DNA from: Methylobacterium sp. Leaf465
GTDB lineage: Bacteria; Pseudomonadota; Alphaproteobacteria; Rhizobiales; Beijerinckiaceae
Direction: 5' to 3'
Assembly (NCBI RefSeq): GCF_001424705.1
Contig: NZ_LMRA01000048.1
Location: forward strand, 1-64,000
DNA length: 64,000 bases
Part shown: positions 51,629 to 60,482 of the stretch, piece by piece
How the letters are laid out: each line of letters starts with the position of its first letter
Numbering within the stretch: position 1 is the stretch's first letter
The notes under the pieces: generated by a model
What the model saw: only the letters and a program-made list of their open reading frames with translations
Told to the model about the DNA's origin: nothing
Database searches by the model: none
Program-made: the position numbers and the translations under genes

Positions 51629-53437
51629 GTGTCAGCCGCCCTCGCCCTCGACGCGCCTCGCGCGTTCCTCGACGTCTCCCACTCGGTTCTCGGCCGGCCC
51701 TGGCGCGACCGCTGCGCCGATCCGGCCCTCCAGGCTTACGCGGCGACGATGGTGCAGGCGCATGGCCTGCCCGAGTTGCTGGCCCGGGTCCTGGCCGGGC
51801 GCGGCATCCGACCGGCCGAAGCGGAGGCGTATCTGCAGCCGCGAATGCGCGACCTGATGCCGGACCCGAACTGCTTGGTCGATATGGCGACGGCTACCGA
51901 GCGGCTCGCGCGCGCTGTTCTGACCGGCGAGCGAGTGGCGGTATTCGGAGATTACGATGTCGACGGTGCAGCCAGCGCCTCGCTCCTGGCCGGCTACCTG
52001 CGTAGCCTCGGCCTGATCGTCCAAGTCCACATTCCTGACCGAATCACCGAAGGCTATGGCCCCAACGTCGCCGCCGTCGAGGCTCTGCGGGAGGACGGCG
52101 CTACACTGCTGATCACCGTCGATTGCGGCACGAGCGGACACGCGCCCTTGGAGGCCGCAGCGGCAGTCGGCCTCGATGTCGTCGTCCTCGACCATCATGG
52201 CGCCCCAGAGCACCTGCCCCCGGCCCGTGCGCTCGTGAACCCGAATCGCCTCGACGACTTGTCGGGGCTCGGCCATCTCTGCGCCGCTGGGGTCGTCTTC
52301 CTTACGCTCGTTGCGCTAAACCGGCGCCTTCGGCGAGAACCGGAATTCGTCGATCGGCTGCCTGACCTCGCCGAGTCGCTCGACCTCGTTGGCCTGGCCA
52401 CCGTCGCGGATGTCGTCCCGCTGGTTGGCCTGAATCGCGCCTTCGTCGTGCAAGGCCTTAAGGTGATGCGCGCCCGCGGCCGCATTGGTCTCGCAGCGCT
52501 TCTGGATGCTGCGTCTCTGACTGAGCCGCCAGAGGCCTGGCACCTCGGCTACCTTGTCGGCCCGCGCATCAATGCCGGGGGACGCATCGGGAATGCGGCT
52601 CTCGGGGCAACCCTCCTCACCACGGCCGACCCGGCCGAGGCTGTACGGATTGCGGCGGAACTCGATCGGCTTAATCGCGAACGTCAGGTCATCGAGGCGA
52701 CAGCGGTCGCCGCCGCCGAGTCCGAGATGGACCACGCGCTCAGTCTCGATCCCGAGCAACCGGTGCTGGTGGTCGCGTCCACCGACTGGCATCCCGGCGT
52801 CGTCGGGCTCATCGCGGCGCGCTTGAAGGAGCGCTTCGGCCGCCCGGCCTTCGCTTTCGCCCTCCGGCCGGACGGCACCGCAACCGGTTCGGGTCGATCG
52901 ATCGTGGGTGTGGATTTAGGGCACGCGGTCCGCACGGCGGTCGAGGCAGGGGTTGCCCTGAAGGGTGGCGGCCACGCTATGGCGGCGGGCGTCACGCTGC
53001 CTGGTCCGAACGTTACGGGTTTTCGCGATCACCTCACGGCTGTTCTGTCCGAGACCGTTGCCGAAGCACGCGCTGTCGAAGCGCTTCAGGTGGATGGCGC
53101 AATGAGCGCAGGCGGTGTCACCGCCCAACTCGTGCGCACGATTCACCGGGCCGGCCCATTCGGATCCGCGGCCCCGGAGCCGACCTTCGTCCTGCCGCGA
53201 CACCGCATCGTGGACGCCGCGGTCGTCGGTCATGGGCACGTTCGAGCCCGTCTGCGAAGTCGGGATGGCCAGGCCATCGGCGCCATTGCATTCCGTTCGG
53301 CACAGGGTCCTCTCGGACAGGCAATCCTATCCAGCGTCGGCCGAGAGGTGCATGTCGCTGGGACGCTGTCCGTGGATACCTGGCGTGGCGCTGAGCGTGC
53401 CCAAATGCGCATCTGCGATCTCGCATATTTCGATTGA
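51629..53437 (+). CDS. recJ: Single-stranded-DNA exonuclease RecJ
   Basis: 602 residues from the GTG at 51629 (VSAALALDAPRAFLDVSHSV). The ATG at 51563 would start inside the pntB terminator and is disfavoured. DHH-family motifs: VFGDYDVDGAASASLLAGYL, ITVDCGTSGHAPLEAA, VVLDHHGAPEHLPPA and GLATVADVVPLVGLNRAFV. DHHA1 follows with GRSIVGVDLGHAVRTAVEAG and LKGGGHAMAAGVTL, then the OB fold. It is a 5'-3' exonuclease of RecF recombination and mismatch repair. Confidence 0.94.
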   Translation: MSAALALDAPRAFLDVSHSVLGRPWRDRCADPALQAYAATMVQAHGLPELLARVLAGRGIRPAEAEAYLQPRMRDLMPDPNCLVDMATATERLARAVLTGERVAVFGDYDVDGAASASLLAGYLRSLGLIVQVHIPDRITEGYGPNVAAVEALREDGATLLITVDCGTSGHAPLEAAAAVGLDVVVLDHHGAPEHLPPARALVNPNRLDDLSGLGHLCAAGVVFLTLVALNRRLRREPEFVDRLPDLAESLDLVGLATVADVVPLVGLNRAFVVQGLKVMRARGRIGLAALLDAASLTEPPEAWHLGYLVGPRINAGGRIGNAALGATLLTTADPAEAVRIAAELDRLNRERQVIEATAVAAAESEMDHALSLDPEQPVLVVASTDWHPGVVGLIAARLKERFGRPAFAFALRPDGTATGSGRSIVGVDLGHAVRTAVEAGVALKGGGHAMAAGVTLPGPNVTGFRDHLTAVLSETVAEARAVEALQVDGAMSAGGVTAQLVRTIHRAGPFGSAAPEPTFVLPRHRIVDAAVVGHGHVRARLRSRDGQAIGAIAFRSAQGPLGQAILSSVGREVHVAGTLSVDTWRGAERAQMRICDLAYFD

Positions 53438-53505
53438 GCGATGCGGTTGACTCCCGCCCGGGCGGTCATCATAAGGACGGCGCGCCGTCGAAAGACGGTC
53501 GGTTT

Positions 53506-53589
53506 GGGGGAATGTCCCGAGCGGCAAAGGGGGCGGACTGTAAATCCGCTGCGTAAGCTTCGTAGGTTCGAGTCCTACTTCCCCCACCA
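53506..53589 (+). tRNA. tRNA-Tyr (GTA)
   Basis: Acceptor GGGGGAA (53506-53512) pairs with TTCCCCC, discriminator A, encoded CCA at 53587-53589. The anticodon loop CTGTAAA holds GTA, and a long variable arm (GCTGCGTAAGCTTCG region) marks a class II tRNA. T-arm GGTTCGAGTCC is intact. Confidence 0.95.
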
Positions 53590-53660
53590 AATCTTTACCG
53601 AGATCCCGAAACTCTCCGGGATGTCTCTAGCCTCGGCGACCTGTTACAAAGGTCGGCGAT

Positions 53661-53734
53661 GCGGGTGTAGCTCAATGGTAGAGCAGCAGCCTTCCAAGCT
53701 GAATACCCGGGTTCGATTCCCGGTACCCGCTCCA
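53661..53734 (+). tRNA. tRNA-Gly (TCC)
   Basis: GCGGGTG pairs with TACCCGC; D-arm GCTCAATGGTAGAGC; anticodon loop CTTCCAA with TCC; T-arm GGGTTCGATTCCC; terminal TCCA at 53731-53734. It follows tRNA-Tyr by 71 nt, the usual alphaproteobacterial order. Confidence 0.95.
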
Positions 53735-54295
53735 TCCGATTTCTGAATCCGACGCCGCTGAAGCGGCATGAAAACTTCTCCATCGTTTGCCGAGGGTCCG
53801 AACGAGGCCGATTGATCGGTTGCTTGGTGCGGGTTGGCTCGCGCGACGACGTTTTGCGTTGGCTTTCCAGCGGTTGATATCGACGGATGGGGATGTCCTC
53901 TCCTGGCGAACCAAGGGGGCGAAGCGGCGAACCCTCCGTGACGATCTCGACACATCGGCGCGCGGCCGTCGCATCGATCAGCCCTTCGTCCACGTTTCTG
54001 CCCAAATCGCGTACGCCGCACCTAGGCTTTGGTACACCTTGGACACGGGCGGGCGTGGAGGAATCGCTTCGTGCAGCGGGAGCGCCTACCTTTGCCCCAG
54101 AGGAGTTAGGAACAAAATCTGCCCTGTGCGCCCTCGCACACCCTGGCACGATTTCGCCACGGTTCAGACTTAGCCGTTGAACGTAGAGCGGCGAAGTGTC
54201 GAGGACCCGGTAAACCGGACGTTTACGGTTTTCGGCAACCTTGCGTTCACCATGATCCGTGCCCCGCGCGCGAATGGATAGAGGGTGAGACCACC
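53735..54295. other. Intergenic region between tRNA-Gly and the MepK-like gene
   Basis: About 560 bp. Frames on the minus strand extend the complements of the tRNAs and are shadows. Near the right end, ACCCGGTAAACCGGACGTTTACGG has short inverted repeats (CCGGTAAACCGG) at about 54208. A leader or operator for the next gene is possible. No gene supported. Confidence 0.4.
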
Positions 54296-55780
54296 GTGGG
54301 TAAGCTTCTGCGGAACGGCCGGACGACCCATCGCCCCGGCTCTTGGAAGCGGGCCGGACGTCTGACCGTCTTCGGTGCCAGTTTCGGTCTGGCTCTGGCG
54401 GGTGGAACCCGCGGCACCCAGGACGCCGTCGCCAACGGTGATACGCGGACTCTTTCGATTTATCACACCCATACCAAGGAAAGCCTGACGGTCACCTTCA
54501 AGCGCGACGGACGCTACGACAGGGCGGCTCTGGAGCAATTGAATTGGCTCTTGCGCGACTGGCGATCCGATGAGCCGATCAAGATGGACCCTCGCCTGTT
54601 CGACACGGTCTGGGAAGCCTACCGGTCGGTGGGTTCGCAGGAACCGATCAACGTCGTCTCTGCCTATCGCTCGCCCGGCACCAACGCGATGCTGCGCCGG
54701 CGATCCAAGATGGTCGCCGAGTACAGTCAGCACATGCTCGGCAAGGCGATGGATTTCTACCTGCCGGATGTGTCGATCGACCAAATCCGGGCCATCGGCA
54801 TGCGAATGCAGAGGGGCGGCGTCGGTTGGTATCCCCGCTCCGGCTCCCCCTTCGTGCACCTCGACGTTGGCTCGGTCCGCTCATGGCCGCGTATGACGCA
54901 CGATCAGTTGGCCCGTTTATTTCCGGATGGAAAGACCGTTCACCTGCCCTCGGACAATCGCCCCCTGCCCGGCTACGAAATGGCCCGTTCCGAAATCCTC
55001 TCGCGCGGCGGAACCGTTCTTGGGGTCACCGAGGTGGCGCAAATGGACGAGGACGACGGGCAGAGCATCAAGGGGTTCTTTGCCAGCCTCTTCGGCGGCG
55101 GCCGCGCGCAAGATACCGCACCGCCCGTGCAGGCAGCGACGAAAGCGTCGGAGCGAGCCCGCGCGAGGACGGCAGCCGTGGTGGTCGCCAGCGCCGATCC
55201 CGAGGACCCGGTCGGTGCGCGCACGGCGCTCGCCTACGCGGCACCCGCCGCGGATGAGGCCCTCAAAAGCAATTTCCTTCGTCGCGACGGCCGTGACGCC
55301 CAGAGCCTCCTGACCAGCGAAACGCCCACAACTGCAACGTCAGCCTCGGATACGGTCGCTTCTGTGGCCCTGCCGCTGCCGCCCCGTCGTCCGGCGGAAT
55401 TTGCAGCGGTGACCGCCGCCCTGACGATGCCTCTACCGCCCCCACGGCCCGTCGTACACCTTGCCGGCCTCGGCAATGCCGGCATGGCCAATCTCTCCCC
55501 GTCGATACCCCCCCGTGCAGCCCTTGTGCCAGCCAATGCCGATCCGCGAACGCAGCTCAATGCTCTCTTCGTGGCGGCTGCCGCGAATGTCGAGCCCGCG
55601 AGTCGTGCGGCGCCGGTGAGGCTTGCCAACGCGAAGGCAAAGCTCGACGGAGCGCCGACCGCGATTGTCTTGCCGCAAGCCGGCGTCGCCACCCGCTTCT
55701 CGGCCCGAAGCCCCGGCGACGACCTCGCGGCCTCGCGATTTACTGGCTCGGCCACACGCGTCGTACCCGGCACACGCTGA
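54296..55780 (+). CDS. DUF882/M15-type murein endopeptidase (MepK-like)
   Basis: 494 residues from a GTG at 54296 (GAGGGTGAG upstream). After a basic N-terminus and hydrophobic export segment (VFGASFGLALAGGTRGTQDA) comes the M15-like domain: VVSAYRSPGTNAMLRRRSKM, HMLGKAMDFYLPD and FVHLDVGSVRSWP, holding the two His and one Asp zinc ligands. It ends near residue 215. The remaining 280 residues are Ala/Pro-rich with PLPPRRP and PLPPPRP motifs and probably disordered. It would cut 4-3 or 3-3 peptide bridges. The long tail is longer than in E. coli YcbK. Confidence 0.87.
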   Translation: MGKLLRNGRTTHRPGSWKRAGRLTVFGASFGLALAGGTRGTQDAVANGDTRTLSIYHTHTKESLTVTFKRDGRYDRAALEQLNWLLRDWRSDEPIKMDPRLFDTVWEAYRSVGSQEPINVVSAYRSPGTNAMLRRRSKMVAEYSQHMLGKAMDFYLPDVSIDQIRAIGMRMQRGGVGWYPRSGSPFVHLDVGSVRSWPRMTHDQLARLFPDGKTVHLPSDNRPLPGYEMARSEILSRGGTVLGVTEVAQMDEDDGQSIKGFFASLFGGGRAQDTAPPVQAATKASERARARTAAVVVASADPEDPVGARTALAYAAPAADEALKSNFLRRDGRDAQSLLTSETPTTATSASDTVASVALPLPPRRPAEFAAVTAALTMPLPPPRPVVHLAGLGNAGMANLSPSIPPRAALVPANADPRTQLNALFVAAAANVEPASRAAPVRLANAKAKLDGAPTAIVLPQAGVATRFSARSPGDDLAASRFTGSATRVVPGTR

Positions 55781-56501
55781 TCGCGACGCGGTCACTTGCC
55801 CGTAACGCGACAGATTCGCTTTGCATCCCGCTCGAGGTGGGAGGAACCGCCGACGGTCCTCGGACGCGAGCGCACGAACCGGTAGGTCGCGACGCGGCGG
55901 AGTGAGGCTCGGGACTGACCGTGGAGGTTGTCCACCAGAAGCGCGACGGGCGTTCGCATTGCGAGAACCAAGAGGGTAGTTCGCTGCCACGGACCATGTC
56001 GTCCGCCCCTGAAATATCTGCCCCGAACACAACCTTTGGCTGGGCCGGTATTTTCCTTGCCGATGCCAAAAATTTATAAAATGTCTCACCAATCAGAAGC
56101 ATCGCGACAGACGATCAACCGAACAAATCTTCACCGAACAGCCTGGAGGTAAGTTAAATTATCATCGAACCCATAGTCCAAAATGAAAGGTGAAACTGAT
56201 GTCAGTCTATCAAACTGATTAATCTGAGCGCTTTCATAGGACGATGTTCAAATGCGTAATTTGTAAAAAGATATTTTTCAAAGACTGGCAGAGCATTCTG
56301 CAATTATGAGCTTTAATTTCGAGGGGAATCCGGCTTTCGCGAAAATTTTTATTGTGTGCAAAAGCCTCGCCGATCCGCCAAATGGGGTATGCCATTCCGA
56401 ATTCATTTCAAAGACAAGGAGGCGTCTGCGGCGTTGGAAGGATCAGGCAACCTTTCGATGAGGACCGCAATAGCTTAAACGCTCAAGGAAGGCGGTTCTT
56501 G
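55781..56501. other. Intergenic region with AT-rich island
   Basis: About 720 bp without a gene. From 56031 to 56360 the sequence is AT-rich, with many A/T runs (AAAATTTTTATTG, AAAAAGATATTTTTC) and short inverted repeats such as TCAGTCTATCAAACTGA near 56200. The left part is ordinary GC-rich. Likely a control region for the genes to the right or a binding zone for a MucR-type silencer. Confidence 0.45.
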
Positions 56502-56660
56502 ATGTTCACGGTAAGTGCAAGCTTCCTGCTGGCGGGCATTGCTCTGGCCGCCGCTGCCCAGGCCTCGCCGCGGCTTCGGAGTACCTTGGAATGGGCTGGG
56601 GGTACGCTGCTCATTGCAGGCCTTGGTCTTCTCGGCGCAGGACTCCGTTTGTTCCGATAA
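56502..56660 (+). CDS. Small membrane protein, 52 residues
   Basis: The ATG at 56502 follows GGAAGGCGG. MFTVSASFLLAGIALAAAAQ and TLEWAGGTLLIAGLGLLGAG are two hydrophobic segments separated by ASPRLRS; the end is LRLFR. A longer frame upstream has no coding character. Function unknown; the next gene lies 84 nt on. Confidence 0.5.
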   Translation: MFTVSASFLLAGIALAAAAQASPRLRSTLEWAGGTLLIAGLGLLGAGLRLFR

Positions 56661-56744
56661 CGTGCCGGTCGGCGGGCCCGGTAAGCCGATCGCTCCGGGA
56701 TGTACCGAACGGGACTCCCGACCCGGCTGCCCTATGTGCAGGAC

Positions 56745-57917
56745 ATGACACGCATCCACATCCGCACGCTCGGGATGGCACTCCTGATCGCCCTTAGCCC
56801 GATACGCGCTTTGGCCTCGGGAGACGCACCGGCCTTCCTGCTTGTCGGCCTCGATGGCAAAACGTTCTTCGCGCCGGATGGCAGCCGCAACGGTCCGAAC
56901 GGGAGTGATGCCGTTGGGATCATCGACGCCAGTGATGAGGCACATCCTCGCTTGATCCATACCCTCCCTCTCGACAACTCGGTGTACGGACCGCCGACGA
57001 ACCTGCGGGTCACGCCGGACGGACGTCTCGGTTTGGTCGCAAGTTCGGTGCTGATGCACCAGGACGGTACCGCTTGGTACGCTCACGCGGACAATCGCCT
57101 GCATGTCATCGATCTGACCGCGACGCCACCGCGCCTCATTGAGACAGTCGAGGTTGGACAGCAACCCTCCGGTATCAGCATTTCGAGGACCGGAGATCTC
57201 GCGCTCATCGCCAATCGCAAGGGACGCAGCGTCACCGTTCTCTCAATCCTTGGCTCAAAGGTTCGGCCGCTCGCAACGATCGATGTGGGCGATGAGGCTG
57301 CGGCGGTCGCCTTCGCGGCGAATGGACGGCGCGCCTTCGTCGCAAAGAACAAAGCGGCGCGTATTGGCGTCCTGTCGATCAATGGCACTTCGGTGCGCTA
57401 TGAGCCGGATTACGATATGCCCGTTGGCGCAGGGGTCTACGGGCTCGATGTGACGCCCGACGGAACGCTCGCGCTCACTGGGAACACCGGACAGGAGCCA
57501 AGCGACGGGCACGCCGATACCATCAGTGTCATTCGCGCCGATGGTCGACGCCCGGTCGTCCTCGATCACCTGGGAATCGGCGACACGCCGGAAGCACTGG
57601 TGATCGCGCCGGACGGCCGACATGCCGCCGTCTCGGTCGTCCGGGGGTCGAGCGCAGCACGTGGAAGCCCGGGCTATACGCCGACTGGCGCTGTTGCGTT
57701 GCTGTCCCTCTCGTCACAGAGCGTGCAGATGACGTCCCAGGCGGAAGCGGGCGCCGTCACGCAGGGTGTCGCATTCAGTCCCTCCGGCGATTACATTTAT
57801 GTCTGTAATTACGTCGACCGGAACTTGGGCATCTACCGCATCTCGGGCGATACCCTGATCGATACGGGCAATCGCCTATCGCTTCCCGGCCAACCCGCGT
57901 CTCTGGCCGGACGATAG
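56745..57917 (+). CDS. Exported beta-propeller protein (YncE/lactonase-like)
   Basis: 390 residues from the ATG at 56745. Signal peptide TRIHIRTLGMALLIALSPIR ending ALAS. The mature part is a repeated-blade propeller; blade motifs such as PSGISISRTGDLALIANRKG, AAAVAFAANGRRAFVAKNKA and GLDVTPDGTLALTGNT recur about every 45-50 residues. Periplasmic, perhaps PQQ-independent and binding-type rather than catalytic. No active-site signature can be seen, so the ligand is unknown. Confidence 0.78.
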   Translation: MTRIHIRTLGMALLIALSPIRALASGDAPAFLLVGLDGKTFFAPDGSRNGPNGSDAVGIIDASDEAHPRLIHTLPLDNSVYGPPTNLRVTPDGRLGLVASSVLMHQDGTAWYAHADNRLHVIDLTATPPRLIETVEVGQQPSGISISRTGDLALIANRKGRSVTVLSILGSKVRPLATIDVGDEAAAVAFAANGRRAFVAKNKAARIGVLSINGTSVRYEPDYDMPVGAGVYGLDVTPDGTLALTGNTGQEPSDGHADTISVIRADGRRPVVLDHLGIGDTPEALVIAPDGRHAAVSVVRGSSAARGSPGYTPTGAVALLSLSSQSVQMTSQAEAGAVTQGVAFSPSGDYIYVCNYVDRNLGIYRISGDTLIDTGNRLSLPGQPASLAGR

Positions 57918-57986
57918 GATCGTCGATGCCGAGGGATGCACGCAAAACCTCACTTCAGCCGCTTCTCCCTCGCCCGAGACAAAGCC

Positions 57987-58220
57987 ATGGCTGACGAACC
58001 GGCGCAGTCCGCTCGAAGCGTTCACTATGTGGGGTTTCGCGATGATCGCTATTGGAACGCGTACCGTCTCTTCGGCGGTCCCCGGATCATCCACCGGCGC
58101 TGGGACTTCTACGCCACGCGCGACGTCGGTCCCAACGATATCGTAATCTTCGCGCAAGGTGACGACGCCCAGCCGATCACCGATCGGAACGCTACGGACC
58201 TCGATGAACGTTGGCTCTAG
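57987..58220 (+). CDS. Conserved hypothetical cytosolic protein
   Basis: 77 residues from the ATG at 57987. SVHYVGFRDDRYWNAYRLFG followed by GPRIIHRRWDFYATRDVGPN is a compact aromatic-rich motif, and the end DERWL is short. It lies 69 nt downstream of the propeller gene on the same strand. No function is known to me for this family. Confidence 0.6.
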   Translation: MADEPAQSARSVHYVGFRDDRYWNAYRLFGGPRIIHRRWDFYATRDVGPNDIVIFAQGDDAQPITDRNATDLDERWL

Positions 58221-58318
58221 AACCCGTCGAATACCCAGCCACGGGGTTGATGCAACGACCGCCGAGGTCACGCGCCGTCAAGGGGGAGCGTAACCTCGAC
58301 AAGGCGCGAGGCGGTGAC

Positions 58319-58792
58319 TTAAGCAGCCTGTTTGCGGCCCTTGGTCTTCGGCGGGACCTCTTCGTCTTCGTTGCGGTTCGCAACCTGACCGAGGCCGATT
58401 GACTTCGCGAGTTCCGAACGCATGGCGGCGTAGGACGGGGCGACCATCGGGTAATCGGCCGGGAGGCCGTAACGCTGCCGGTAGCTGTGGGGATCAAGGC
58501 CGTGGCTGCTGAGGTGACGCTTCAGCGTCTTGTAGCTCTTGCCGTCGAGAAAGCTGATGATGCCGTCCGGCATCACGGATTTGCGGATCTGGGCGGGCGT
58601 CGGCTTTTCGGGCGCAACCTCCTCGGCGGTCTGGGCGGCACCGGTGACGAGGCCGTTGAGCGCGGCGTGCACATTGCGGATCAGATCCGGTAGATCGGTG
58701 GTCCGGACTGGATTGTTCGATACATACGCCGCGACGATGTCGGCGGCGAGATCGACGAAGTCGGTCGTTTGAATTTCGGTGCTTTCGGACAT
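58319..58792 (-). CDS. MucR/Ros-family regulator with altered zinc finger
   Basis: 157 residues from the ATG at 58792. The MucR domain is clear: LAADIVAAYVSNNPV at the N-terminus, GKSYKTLKRHLSSHGLDPHS and YRQRYGLPADYPMVAPSYAA. The finger in canonical MucR has a Cys at IVCLEDGK, but here IISFLDGK leaves no Cys, so the zinc site is incomplete although both His remain. Zinc-less MucR proteins still bind AT-rich DNA in other genera. It controls exopolysaccharide, motility and symbiosis genes in relatives. Confidence 0.88.
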   Translation of the reverse strand: MSESTEIQTTDFVDLAADIVAAYVSNNPVRTTDLPDLIRNVHAALNGLVTGAAQTAEEVAPEKPTPAQIRKSVMPDGIISFLDGKSYKTLKRHLSSHGLDPHSYRQRYGLPADYPMVAPSYAAMRSELAKSIGLGQVANRNEDEEVPPKTKGRKQAA

Positions 58793-59114
58793 GCGTAATT
58801 TTCTTTTCCCTGTGCCCCCAAGGCAGCAGATCGCCCATTCGTAGACATTTATCAAGCGCCCGAGGCCAAATTCGGCGATGAACATGCCTGACATGCGCAT
58901 CACAGATAAGAGATGTCCACAACAGAGACGCTGCATGCGGAAGCGTACTCGCGATTATTGCTTGTGTGCTCGGCCACGTCCGCCGGCACAACCATCGGGC
59001 CGCGGTGGATAGGTCGAGCGTTGTCCATACTGCCCGATCCGATGTGGAATCGCAGCGATTTCCGGTTTGTCGCGTGACGCCGCCACGCCCAGAACTCCTT
59101 GGCATCGGGGCTTG
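58793..59114. other. Intergenic region upstream of mucR
   Basis: About 320 bp. Between the mucR start and the stop of the convergently placed antiporter operon. It contains moderately AT-rich stretches near 58797-58860 and 58895-58970, possibly the mucR promoter and an autoregulatory site. No gene seen. Confidence 0.4.
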
Positions 59115-60482
59115 CTACCGGCCGGTTGCGGTCTGATCCTGCACGATGCTGTCCTGACGCGCCTGACGCTCCCCTTGCCGACGCCCGAGCCAGAGACTGT
59201 TCAGAAGCCATGCCACGGACAGCGGGACCGCCGTCACGGCGACAGCGGTCGAACCGAGCCCCAGAGCGGCGATCCCGGCGAATGACCAGGCCCCGACCTG
59301 ATCACCGACGCGATACACCACCGTGTCGATGAAGTTCTTCGCCTTATAGCGATCCTCTCGCGGTACGACCGTGAACAGCACCTCACGGATAGGCCGTGCA
59401 ATGGCGAAGTTTCCGGCGCGTCGCAGAACCTGGAAGAGCACAATGGCGGTGATCGTCGGCGAAACGGCCAGGACCGCGAAACCCAGGATGCTGGCCGCTG
59501 GCAGGACGGCCAGGGCCGGCCCCACACCGATCCGGCGCACGATCCGTCCGGTCAGGAAGAATTGCACGCCAAGAGTGAGCGCGTTCACCAGCAGATCCAC
59601 GCTTGCGAAGAAGGCCGTCTGCGCACCTCGATCGGGAAAGCTGCGCTTCGCGATGCCGGCTTGTTCGAAATACAGGAACGTCGATGTGGTCGAGAACAGC
59701 AACAGGAACAGACTGATATTCAGAAGGTAGGGTGACCGGAGCGTCCGCGTGATACCCGCGAAGGCGCTGCCACCGATGGCCTCGGCGGCCGGTGCATCAC
59801 CGGCGGTTGGTGCCTGACGCAGGCGGTCCGACAAACGGGCGAGTCCGCGCATGCTGAAGACCGCCGCCTCGAGAAGGACTGCCGCGCCGGTCAGGAGGGC
59901 CCAGGTCGGCACGTCGCGAGCGAGGATGGCGGTGGTCGCCGAGCCCGCGATGGCCCCGAGGGTCGCCCCGGCTGCGATGAAACCGAACAGCCGCTTACCC
60001 TGCTCCGTCGAGAAGACATCGACGATGGTAGCCCAAAAGACCGAGACGACGAACAGGTTGAAGATCGACAACCATATGAAGAACGCACGGCCGATCCAGA
60101 TATTCCCTTCCGGACCCGCGAGGTACAGAGTAGCGGCGAAGACGAGAATGTTGGCCGCGAAGAACCGATAGGTGAGCGGTACGAACCGCGCCCGCGGCAG
60201 CGTTTTCACGAGCCAGGCGAAGGGCAGGTTAAGAGCCAGCATCCCCACCAAAGTGCCCGTGAAGAGCCAGGGCAGATTCTCGATGCCGCCCGCCAAGCCC
60301 ATCTGGTCGCGGATGGGACGGAGCACATAATAGGCCGCCAGGATCGAGAAGATGTACGCCCACGACCAGGCAAGTGCCGGTGCCTCGCCCGGCCGCATAT
60401 CGACGAGGCGCCCAAGCCAAGCAGCGGCCTGCTGACCCGCCGGCACTTTGGGTGATGCGCCGGCGGACGTTTCACCACTCAA
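59115..60482 (-). CDS. ATP/ADP-antiporter-like MFS transporter
   Basis: 455 residues, about 12 helices. SWAYIFSILAAYYVLRPIRD with Q-M-G-L-A-G near the N-terminus, and PEGNIWIGRAFFIWLSIFNL, then FVVSVFWATIVDVFSTEQGK and RLFGFIAAGATLGAIAGSAT match the NTT/Tlc-like AAA family (YVLRPIRD is a hallmark). In free-living bacteria these are seldom true nucleotide exchangers, so substrate is open. Start overlaps the preceding gene's stop by 4 nt. Confidence 0.8.
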   Translation of the reverse strand: MSGETSAGASPKVPAGQQAAAWLGRLVDMRPGEAPALAWSWAYIFSILAAYYVLRPIRDQMGLAGGIENLPWLFTGTLVGMLALNLPFAWLVKTLPRARFVPLTYRFFAANILVFAATLYLAGPEGNIWIGRAFFIWLSIFNLFVVSVFWATIVDVFSTEQGKRLFGFIAAGATLGAIAGSATTAILARDVPTWALLTGAAVLLEAAVFSMRGLARLSDRLRQAPTAGDAPAAEAIGGSAFAGITRTLRSPYLLNISLFLLLFSTTSTFLYFEQAGIAKRSFPDRGAQTAFFASVDLLVNALTLGVQFFLTGRIVRRIGVGPALAVLPAASILGFAVLAVSPTITAIVLFQVLRRAGNFAIARPIREVLFTVVPREDRYKAKNFIDTVVYRVGDQVGAWSFAGIAALGLGSTAVAVTAVPLSVAWLLNSLWLGRRQGERQARQDSIVQDQTATGR

